This document shows positions 7,174 through 13,403 of a stretch of DNA of 15,794 nucleotides, piece by piece (positions within the stretch are counted from its first letter, which is position 1; the number at the start of each line of letters is the position of its first letter). The stretch is from an uncultured Sphingomonadales bacterium. Lineage in GTDB: Bacteria; Pseudomonadota; Alphaproteobacteria; Sphingomonadales; Sphingomonadaceae. The stretch spans positions 1-15,794 of the forward strand of contig CALCBC010000047.1 of assembly GCA_937898525.1 (NCBI GenBank), written 5' to 3'. Below the pieces are notes generated by a model. That model was not told the origin of the DNA. It saw nothing but the letters and a program-made list of their open reading frames with translations, and ran no database searches. A program made the translations under genes and the position numbers.

Positions 7174-8808
7174 TTAGAAGCCCATGCCGCCCATGTCGGG
7201 CATGCCGCCCGGCGCGGCCGGCTTGTCTTCCGGCACTTCGCTGACCGCTGCCTCGGTGGTGATCAGCAGGCCGGCGACCGAAGCAGCGTCCTGCAGCGCC
7301 GTGCGCACGACCTTGGTCGGGTCGATCACGCCGGCGTTGACCAGGTTCTCGTAGGTCTCGGTCGCGGCGTTGAAGCCGAACTGCTCGTCCGTCTGGTCGA
7401 TCAGCTTGCCGGCGACCACCGCACCGTCGAACCCGGCGTTCTCGGCGATCTGCCGGATCGGCGCCTGGATCGCGCGGCGGACGATGTCGATGCCGCGGGT
7501 CTGGTCGTCGTTGGCACCGGTCAGGCCGTCGAGCGCCTTGGTCGCGTAGAGCAGCGCGGTGCCGCCGCCCGGGACGATGCCTTCCTCGACCGCGGCGCGG
7601 GTCGCATGCAGCGCGTCGTCAACGCGGTCCTTGCGCTCCTTCACCTCGACCTCGGTCGCACCGCCGACCTTGATCACCGCGACGCCGCCGGCGAGCTTGG
7701 CCAGGCGCTCCTGCAGCTTCTCACGGTCGTAGTCGCTGGTGGTGGTTTCGATCTGCGCGCGAATCTGCTCGACGCGGGCCTTGATGTCGGCCTGGTCGCC
7801 CGCACCGTCGACGATCGTGGTGTTGTCCTTGTCGATGGTGACGCGCTTGGCTTCGCCGAGCATCGAGATCGTGACGTTCTCGAGCTTGATGCCGAGATCC
7901 TCGGAGATCATCTCGCCCTTGGTCAGGATCGCGATGTCCTGCAGCATGGCCTTGCGGCGATCGCCGAAGCCCGGCGCCTTGACCGCCGCGACCTTGAGGC
8001 CACCGCGCAGCTTGTTGACCACCAGGGTGGCGAGCGCTTCGCCCTCGATGTCCTCGGCGATGATCAGCAGCGGACGGCCCGACTGCACCACGGCCTCGAG
8101 GATCGGCAGCATCGACTGCAGGTTCGAGAGCTTCTTCTCGTGGATCAGGATGTACGGGTTCTCCAGCTCCACGACCATCTTCTCGGCGTTGGTCACGAAG
8201 TACGGGCTCAGGTAGCCGCGATCGAACTGCATGCCTTCGACCACGTCGAGCTCGAACTCGAGGCCCTTGGCCTCCTCGACGGTGATGACGCCTTCCTTGC
8301 CGACCTTCTCCATCGCCTCGGCGATCTTCTCGCCGACCTCGCGGTCACCGTTGGCCGAGATGATGCCGACCTGGGCGATCTCGTTCGAGCCGGCGACTTC
8401 CTTCGAGCGGGTCTTGAGGTTCTCGACGACCTTGGCGACGGCGATGTCGATGCCGCGCTTGAGGTCCATCGGGTTCATGCCGGCGGCGACCGACTTCATG
8501 CCCTCGCGAACGATTGCCTGGGCCAGCACGGTCGCGGTGGTGGTGCCGTCACCGGCCGAGTCGTTGGCCTTCGAAGCCACCTCGCGCAGCATCTGCGCGC
8601 CCATGTTCTCGAACTTGTCCTTGAGCTCGATTTCCTTGGCGACGGTGACACCGTCCTTGGTGATGCGCGGCGCGCCGAAGCTCTTGTCGAGCACGACGTT
8701 GCGGCCCTTCGGGCCGAGCGTGACCTTCACCGCGTTGGCGAGCGTGTCCACGCCCTTGAGAATGCGCTCGCGCGCGTCGCGCGAAAACTTGACGTCCTTG
8801 GCAGCCAT
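7174..8808 (-). CDS. groEL: Chaperonin GroEL (Hsp60)
   Basis: The 544-residue subunit forms the two-ring ATP-driven folding chamber capped by GroES. Family landmarks are present: VKVTLGPKGRNVVLDKSFG (28-46), the nucleotide loop GDGTTTAT (86-93) with catalytic Asp87, IISANGD, an apical domain with EDIEGEALATLVVNKLRG, VAAVKAPGFGDRRKAML, the second nucleotide segment VEEGIVPGGGTAL, and the flexible tail GGMPDMGGMGF. Length is normal. The tail has fewer GGM repeats than E. coli GroEL, which is common in this group. It starts 46 bases after groES, with GAGGGA about 11 bases before the ATG. It is co-transcribed with groES under the CIRCE site. Confidence 0.99.
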   Translation of the reverse strand: MAAKDVKFSRDARERILKGVDTLANAVKVTLGPKGRNVVLDKSFGAPRITKDGVTVAKEIELKDKFENMGAQMLREVASKANDSAGDGTTTATVLAQAIVREGMKSVAAGMNPMDLKRGIDIAVAKVVENLKTRSKEVAGSNEIAQVGIISANGDREVGEKIAEAMEKVGKEGVITVEEAKGLEFELDVVEGMQFDRGYLSPYFVTNAEKMVVELENPYILIHEKKLSNLQSMLPILEAVVQSGRPLLIIAEDIEGEALATLVVNKLRGGLKVAAVKAPGFGDRRKAMLQDIAILTKGEMISEDLGIKLENVTISMLGEAKRVTIDKDNTTIVDGAGDQADIKARVEQIRAQIETTTSDYDREKLQERLAKLAGGVAVIKVGGATEVEVKERKDRVDDALHATRAAVEEGIVPGGGTALLYATKALDGLTGANDDQTRGIDIVRRAIQAPIRQIAENAGFDGAVVAGKLIDQTDEQFGFNAATETYENLVNAGVIDPTKVVRTALQDAASVAGLLITTEAAVSEVPEDKPAAPGGMPDMGGMGF

Positions 8809-8854
8809 CGTCTGACTATCCCTCTACTTGACTGGTTGAACCGATTGCCGAAGC

Positions 8855-9169
8855 TCAGGCGGCCTTGCGGGCCTCGCCGGCGCCCTCGATCACGCCGAGG
8901 ATGTCGCTCTCCTTCATGATCAGGAGATCCTCACCGTCGATGCGCACTTCGGTCCCCGACCACTTGCCGAACAGCACGCGGTCGCCGGCCTTGACGTCGA
9001 GCGGCTGAAGCTTGCCGGTCTCGTCGCGGGTGCCCGCGCCGACGGCCAGGACTTCACCCTCGCTCGGCTTCTCCTTGGCGCTGTCGGGGATGATGATGCC
9101 GCCGGCCGTCTTTTCCTCGGCCTCGATGCGGCGGACCAGAACGCGGTCGTGCAGCGGACGGAATGCCAT
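8855..9169 (-). CDS. groES: Co-chaperonin GroES (Hsp10)
   Basis: The 104-residue lid subunit of the chaperonin begins MAFRPLHDRVLVRRIEAEEK. The GroEL-contacting mobile loop EEKTAGGIIIPDSAKEKPSEG lies at about 18-38. Later come GDRVLFGKWSGTEV and DLLIMKESDILGVI. The C-terminal GAGEARKAA extends several residues past the usual end of the family. The ATG at 9167-9169 gives the standard N-terminus and has AGAGGT about 9 bases upstream; an in-frame ATG six codons earlier overlaps that ribosome site and is unlikely. It is the first gene of the groESL operon, repressed through CIRCE (9203-9229). Confidence 0.98.
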   Translation of the reverse strand: MAFRPLHDRVLVRRIEAEEKTAGGIIIPDSAKEKPSEGEVLAVGAGTRDETGKLQPLDVKAGDRVLFGKWSGTEVRIDGEDLLIMKESDILGVIEGAGEARKAA

Positions 9170-9202
9170 GTGTATGACCTCTTCCAAAGTTGGTGATTCG
9201 GG

Positions 9203-9229
9203 TTGGCACTCTCACCCCGAGAGTGCCAG
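9203..9229 (-). promoter_or_regulatory. CIRCE operator (HrcA binding site)
   Basis: TTGGCACTC (9203-9211), nine bases, then GAGTGCCAG (9221-9229). The CIRCE consensus is TTAGCACTC-N9-GAGTGCTAA. Relative to it, the third base of the left arm is G for A and its partner is C for T, so pairing is kept. It sits just after the promoter and before groES, the usual place for HrcA heat-shock repression. The hrcA gene is not in this window. Confidence 0.95.
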
Positions 9230-9236
9230 CGGCGGC

Positions 9237-9265
9237 CATATGGGTCGCATGAACGAGGCCGTCAA
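9237..9265 (-). promoter_or_regulatory. Probable sigma-70-type promoter of groESL
   Basis: On the minus strand, TTGACG (9265-9260, five of six matches) is separated by 17 bases from CATATG (9242-9237, a weak -10). Transcription would begin near 9230, at the edge of CIRCE, the standard arrangement for HrcA-controlled groESL promoters. It lies between the MATE stop at 9272 and CIRCE. Confidence 0.6.
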
Positions 9266-9271
9266 CCGGCG

Positions 9272-10663
9272 TTAAGGACAAAAATGCGCCGGCGGGACGA
9301 GACCGAGACGGCCCCGCCTCATCCACCGCTGCAGCATCAGCAGCGCGACGACCACCAGCCCCGTCATCAGCCCGATCCAGATGCCGAGCCCCTCGAGCGG
9401 GGTGAAGAAGCCGAGCCAGACCGAGGTGCCGAGCCCGGGCACCCAGTAACCGAACAGCGCGTAGAGCATCGGCGTGCGGGTGTCCTGCAGCCCGCGCAGC
9501 GCACCCGCCGCCACGGCCTGGAGCCCGTCGAACAGCTGGAACGCCGCGGCGACGACCATGAACTGCATGGCGAAACCCATCAGCGCCGCGTTCCGCGCAG
9601 CTTCGGTATCGACATAGATGCCGAGCACGAGCCTGGGCGCGAGCAGCATGACCGAGGCGGTCAGCGTCATGAACCCCGTACCCATGACGATCGCGACCCA
9701 GCCGGCCCGGCCGAGCGCGACCGGATCGCGCGCGCCGTAGTGATAGCCGACGCGGATCGTCGCCGCCTGGCCGATCCCGAACGGGATCTGGAAGGCGAGC
9801 GCTGCAACCTGCAGCGCGATCGTGTGCCCGGCGAGCTGCGAGGCGCCGATGTTGCCCATCAGGAACGCCGCGCCGCTGAACAGCGCGGCCTCGGCGAGGA
9901 TCGTTCCCGCGACCGGCAGCCCGGTACGCAGGAGTTGCCCGAACCGCTCCCACTCGGCGCGCCACCACTTGCCGAACAGCCGGTAGCGGCGCAGCCTGCG
10001 GTCGGCCCGGATGGCGACGACGTACGACAGGAAGCCGAACACGCCGGTGATGACGCTCGCCAGCGCCGAGCCCTCGAGCCCGAGCGCCGGGGCGCCGAGG
10101 CGCCCGAACACGAACGCGTAGTTGGCGAGCGCGCTGACCCCGATCGCGAGCGCGGTGATCGCGGTCGCGTAGACCGGGCGGCCGAGCGCCGAGACCACGC
10201 TGCGCAGCGCGTTGGCGGCGATCATCGGAATCATCGCCCACATGATCACCCGCAGGAACCCGCCGGCGAGCTCGGCAATGCGCGGCTCCTGCCCGGTGAC
10301 GAGCATGATCTCGCGGCCGAACCAGCACACGCCCATTCCGGCGAGGCCGCACAGGGCCGACAGCCACAGCGCCATGCGCGCGCTTCGGCGGACTTCGCGC
10401 ACCGCGTGGCGGCGGCGGCCGAGCTCGGCGGCGATCAGCGCGGCAACCATCCCCGTCAGCCCGGAAAAACACCACATCATCAGCCCGAACAGCGAGATCG
10501 ACAGGCTCGACGCGGCGAGCGGCTCGTCGCCGAGCCGGGCGACGAAGATCACGTCCATCGCATAAACCAGCATCTGCAACAGGTTGGCGAGCGCCAGCGG
10601 CGCCGCGATCCGCAGCGTCGCGGCCAGTTCACCGCGCCAGGTCGAAGGGGACGGCTCGAACAT
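9272..10663 (-). CDS. MATE family efflux transporter (NorM/MdtK-like)
   Basis: The 463-residue inner-membrane protein has about 12 hydrophobic segments arranged as two repeated halves, as in multidrug and toxic compound extrusion (MATE) antiporters that use Na+ or H+ gradients. Typical segments are APLALANLLQMLVYAMDVIFVARLG (TM1, with Asp37), a central cytoplasmic basic linker IRADRRLRRYRLFGKWW, then GLPVAGTILAEAALF opening the second half, and DGLQAVAAGALRGLQDTRTPM near the C-terminus. The ATG at 10661-10663 starts the standard N-terminus; the frame runs open to 10789, but that extension is Arg/Pro-rich and not MATE-like. No strong ribosome site is seen. It is divergent from the cytochrome c gene. 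Substrates cannot be predicted. Confidence 0.93.
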   Translation of the reverse strand: MFEPSPSTWRGELAATLRIAAPLALANLLQMLVYAMDVIFVARLGDEPLAASSLSISLFGLMMWCFSGLTGMVAALIAAELGRRRHAVREVRRSARMALWLSALCGLAGMGVCWFGREIMLVTGQEPRIAELAGGFLRVIMWAMIPMIAANALRSVVSALGRPVYATAITALAIGVSALANYAFVFGRLGAPALGLEGSALASVITGVFGFLSYVVAIRADRRLRRYRLFGKWWRAEWERFGQLLRTGLPVAGTILAEAALFSGAAFLMGNIGASQLAGHTIALQVAALAFQIPFGIGQAATIRVGYHYGARDPVALGRAGWVAIVMGTGFMTLTASVMLLAPRLVLGIYVDTEAARNAALMGFAMQFMVVAAAFQLFDGLQAVAAGALRGLQDTRTPMLYALFGYWVPGLGTSVWLGFFTPLEGLGIWIGLMTGLVVVALLMLQRWMRRGRLGLVPPAHFCP

Positions 10664-10837
10664 GAAGCCGGTGCGGATAGGCCCGGGGCGGTGCGGGGAA
10701 AAGAACCCCGGCGTCGTGACGGCGCATTTCGCAACCCATGCGGCACGAGGGCCACAAAGACGGCGGCCGCGAGGCTTCACAACCCGCACGACGGGCGATA
10801 GGGAGCCGCCCGAACTGTTTCAGAGGAATTCCCCGCC

Positions 10838-11374
10838 ATGAAGGTCGCCCTGAAGTCCGTCTCCACGCTTGCGTTCGTCCTCGCCCTCGCCGCGTGCGGC
10901 GGCGAAGCGGAACAGGCCGGCGAACCGGCTGCGGAGGAAACGGCGGCGACAATCGACGCTCCCGAGCCAGCGGACAGCGCCACGCCAAGCGATGCGCCGA
11001 GCCCGACCCCAACCCCGACCGAGACACCGAGCGCCACGCCGAACCCGACGCCGACCGCTACGGCCTCGCCGACGACCGCGGCGGTGACCGAGCCAGCCGC
11101 GTTCGCGGTGTGCAAGGCGTGCCACTCGGTCGAGCCGGGCAAGCACGGCATCGGGCCGTCGCTCGCGGGGATCTGGGGCGAGAAGGCCGGCGAAGTTCCG
11201 GGCTACGAGTTCAGCGAGCCGATGAAGAACTCCGGCCTGACCTGGAACCAGGCGACTCTCGACCGCTACCTCGCCGACCCGCGCGGCACCGTGCCCGGCA
11301 CCAAGATGGCGTTCGGCGGCGTCAGCGATCCGGCCAAGCGCCAGGCGATCATCGACTATATAAAGGGACTGTAA
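10838..11374 (+). CDS. Lipid-anchored class I cytochrome c with Pro/Thr-rich linker
   Basis: The 178-residue protein has a lipoprotein signal (1-20, lipobox LAAC, Cys20), an acidic Ala/Glu stretch, and a Pro/Thr/Ser-rich linker (about 40-82). Its C-terminal cytochrome c domain (about 85-178) has the heme motif C92-K-A-C95-H96 and a probable axial Met157 in VPGTKMAFGG. GIGPSLAGIWG and the terminal helix AKRQAIIDYIKGL fit the c2/c552 mono-heme type. It probably shuttles electrons in the periplasm, for example from the bc1 complex to a terminal oxidase, while tethered by lipid. The linker would provide reach. AGAGGA (10822-10827) precedes the ATG by 10 bases. Export, lipidation and Ccm maturation are inferred. 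Confidence 0.92.
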   Translation: MKVALKSVSTLAFVLALAACGGEAEQAGEPAAEETAATIDAPEPADSATPSDAPSPTPTPTETPSATPNPTPTATASPTTAAVTEPAAFAVCKACHSVEPGKHGIGPSLAGIWGEKAGEVPGYEFSEPMKNSGLTWNQATLDRYLADPRGTVPGTKMAFGGVSDPAKRQAIIDYIKGL

Positions 11375-11419
11375 GTCCCCATCGACGCGAACGGTCGAGG
11401 CTTCCCGGCCACGAAATAA

Positions 11420-11443
11420 GGGCGGCGCCTCGCGGCGCCGCCC
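11420..11443. terminator. Strong hairpin between convergent genes, likely bidirectional terminator
   Basis: GGGCGGCGCC (11420-11429) pairs perfectly with GGCGCCGCCC (11434-11443) around a TCGC loop. Downstream is TTGTTGGTT on the plus strand and TTATTT on the minus strand. It lies 45 bases after the cytochrome c stop and 36 bases from the end of the convergent unknown gene. The T-tracts are interrupted, so efficiency is uncertain. Confidence 0.75.
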
Positions 11444-11479
11444 TTGTTGGTTCGGCCGGGTAGGGACTCCCCGAGCCGA

Positions 11480-12034
11480 TCAGACGTCGTGGTCGTCGAG
11501 CTTGCGCGGCTGCAGTTCGGTCGCGGCAGCCGGGACCGGCGAGGTGTCGAACGCACCCTCGCAATTGCCGCTGCTCGCCCGGGTGACCTTCGGCTCCGCG
11601 CCGCTGCCGTCGGAGCTGTACTGCACCGTGCGGGTGCAGCCGTTGGCGTCGGTGGTCGCCGAGAAGTAGCTGAAATGGGTTCCCTGCGGGAGGTCGCCGA
11701 CGAGCGTCAGGCCGTCGCCGTTGCCGATCCGCGCCTGCTTCATCGCGGCGTCGTGAAGCGCCCGCATCCGCCCCATCATCGCCTGGTGGCGAGCGCGCAT
11801 CTCGTAGGCGATGCGGTCGAGCGCGGCGAACGGATCGTGAGCGGTCCAGCCCTGCCGCCAGGCGGGAACGACGGTGACCTTGGGCGCAACCTCGCCCGCG
11901 TATTCGATATGGGCGACCGACCCATCGGGCAACGCGACGTCCATCGTCTTGAGCTTGTCGGCCGCGGCCGCAGCCGTGCCGGCAGCGAGCAGCGTCGCAG
12001 CGCCGGCGAGGAACAGGGTACGCTTGAAGCGCAT
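11480..12034 (-). CDS. Exported protein of unknown function
   Basis: I do not recognise this 184-residue protein. Residues 1-25 form a clear Sec signal peptide ending in an Ala-rich cleavage region. The mature protein has a short beta-like start (MDVALPDGSVAHIEYAG), VTVVPAW, a helical Met/Arg-rich stretch (RIAYEMRARHQAMMGRMRALHDAAMKQ written in parts, about 74-100), then LTLVGDLPQGTHFSYFSAT. Two cysteines, C133 and C158, could form a disulfide. The C-terminus is polar and acidic (KLDDHDV). The ATG at 12032-12034 has GGAGGA six bases upstream, a strong ribosome site. It follows the TPR protein gene by 78 bases and may be part of that transcript or have its own promoter; TTGTAA near 12097 is a weak candidate. 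Confidence 0.75.
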   Translation of the reverse strand: MRFKRTLFLAGAATLLAAGTAAAAADKLKTMDVALPDGSVAHIEYAGEVAPKVTVVPAWRQGWTAHDPFAALDRIAYEMRARHQAMMGRMRALHDAAMKQARIGNGDGLTLVGDLPQGTHFSYFSATTDANGCTRTVQYSSDGSGAEPKVTRASSGNCEGAFDTSPVPAAATELQPRKLDDHDV

Positions 12035-12112
12035 CGGTATCCTCCGTTGGTTACGACGGTGGCGGACTCTATTCGGCGAACCTGAACGCTCGATTACAAG
12101 TGAAGTCGCAGC

Positions 12113-13279
12113 TCAGCGGGGCGCCGCGGCATAGGCCGGATCGAGCTCGATGGCGCGGCGGATGTCCGCCTCTGCCTGAGCCTCGTCGCCGCGCGCGCGG
12201 TGAAGCCGGGCGCGATGGTAGTAGCCGCGGGCGCCGGTGCGATCGCGGGCGACGGCCCGGTCGAGGTCAGCGAGGGCGCGGTCGAGGTCGCCCTTCCGCT
12301 GATAGGCGAGCCCGCGGTTGAGGTACGCGAGCGCGTCGCCGGGCTCGGCAGCGAGGGCCCGCCCGAACGCCCGGATCGCCGCATCGAGGTCGCCCTGCCA
12401 GGCAAGCGCGAGCCCCTCGCTCAGTCGCGCGGAGCTGCGGCAGGCCGTGGGGTTGCGGCGCGGGTCGTCGAGCGTGCAGGCGTTCCACTCGCCGTCGAGA
12501 GGGGCGGCATCGGCAACGGGGGCGATCGGTGCTCTCGCTGCGTAGCCGTCGCGCTCGATGCGCGAGCCGCTGACCGTGACCTGGTCGACTCCACCGGCGT
12601 CAGCTGCTGCCTGCCGGGCCGCCCGGGCCGGAGCTGGCGGAGGGGGCGGAGGAGCAGGTGGAGGTGGAGGTGGAGGTGGAGGTGGTGGCAGAGCGGAGGC
12701 GCGCGTGGCCGGGGATGCGGACGGCTGCACCGCCGACCGTTGCGACCGAGCCGGCTCGCTTGCGAAGGTCGCCTCTACCGAGGGCGCCTGAGTCTGCGCC
12801 GGCACGGACTGCGGCAGCTTGCTCAGGTTTGACCCGGGGACGGCGGACTCTAACGAACGGGCCCGTTCGGCCGGCGTGGCGGACTCGGCCGCCGCCGTGG
12901 TCTCCGTCGCTGCCGGCGGAACAGCGGGCACGGGGGTCGCGACAGCGGATGACGGCGGCGGCAGCGGAGCCGGCCCACCTTCCGCAGGTGCAGGGCCCGG
13001 CGCCGAAGTCGGCGCTGGCCCGGGAATGATCCGGTCGCGCTCGGCCCACCAGATCGGCGTGCTGATCACCACCACGAGCACGGCGCTGACCACGAGGGCG
13101 ACCTGCGGACGCGCCCAGCCCGGCCGGGCCGGCTTCGCCGGCGCCTCAGGCTGCGAGGCCGGTGCGATGCCCTGCCCGTCGAACCGCCGCAGGGCCGCGG
13201 CGAGCGCGGCCTCGCGCGCGGCCGGGCGCGGCGGCGGCGGGTCGGGCAAAAGCGCGGAGAGGTCGTGGTCGGTGGTCAT
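12113..13279 (-). CDS. Single-pass membrane protein with Pro-rich region and C-terminal TPRs; possible sigma-regulator partner
   Basis: The 388-residue protein has a short cytoplasmic N-terminus with a helix (AAREAALAAALRRFDG, 20-35), one transmembrane segment (about 58-75), and a long Pro/Ala-rich periplasmic region with a polyproline run (about 198-216). The peptide VTVSGSR (234-240) and cysteines C268 and C280 follow, then about three tetratricopeptide repeats (285-382), which usually bind proteins. SNLSKLP (150-156) also occurs in altered form in the neighbouring VWA lipoprotein. The start at 13277-13279 removes an unlikely Arg-rich extension; its ribosome site is weak. The gene lies 124 bases after the VWA gene and has its own promoter-like element (13349-13372). 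The topology resembles membrane anti-sigma factors, but no known anti-sigma domain is recognisable, so that role is inference. Confidence 0.8.
   Translation of the reverse strand: MTTDHDLSALLPDPPPPRPAAREAALAAALRRFDGQGIAPASQPEAPAKPARPGWARPQVALVVSAVLVVVISTPIWWAERDRIIPGPAPTSAPGPAPAEGGPAPLPPPSSAVATPVPAVPPAATETTAAAESATPAERARSLESAVPGSNLSKLPQSVPAQTQAPSVEATFASEPARSQRSAVQPSASPATRASALPPPPPPPPPPPAPPPPPPAPARAARQAAADAGGVDQVTVSGSRIERDGYAARAPIAPVADAAPLDGEWNACTLDDPRRNPTACRSSARLSEGLALAWQGDLDAAIRAFGRALAAEPGDALAYLNRGLAYQRKGDLDRALADLDRAVARDRTGARGYYHRARLHRARGDEAQAEADIRRAIELDPAYAAAPR
12656..12685 (+). repeat. Five tandem AGGTGG hexamers encoding polyproline
   Basis: Five exact copies of the 6-base unit AGGTGG lie inside the TPR protein gene and encode Pro-Pro on the minus strand. 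Unit length is a multiple of three, so slippage would change the proline run by two residues without breaking the frame. Flanking GGAGG/GGCGG sequence extends the G-rich tract. Confidence 0.9.
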
Positions 13280-13348
13280 TCGCCTGCCGGTTGGTCCGCC
13301 CCGCCCCGCGCCGGCCGAAGAACGGCGGGACGCGGGGACGGGGCTGAC

Positions 13349-13372
13349 GAGACTGTCGCGACCGGTCTTACA
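13349..13372 (-). promoter_or_regulatory. ECF-type promoter-like element upstream of the TPR protein gene
   Basis: On the minus strand, TGTAA (13372-13368) is followed after 14 bases by GTCTC (13353-13349). The same layout, GGAAA-N14-GTCTC, occurs upstream of the VWA gene at 15244-15221. It lies 70 bases before the start codon. A -35 with an AA dinucleotide and a -10 built on GTC are typical of ECF sigma promoters. Assignment to the neighbouring sigma factor is inference. Confidence 0.45.
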
Positions 13373-13403
13373 CTTCAAGCGAAGGCCGGTCGAATGCGAT
13401 CGG

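Noticed and set aside
6949..8919. 656-codon plus-strand frame opposite groEL
   Set aside because: It is an antisense mirror of groEL codon bias, with no start signal and low-complexity Leu/Asp/Arg content.
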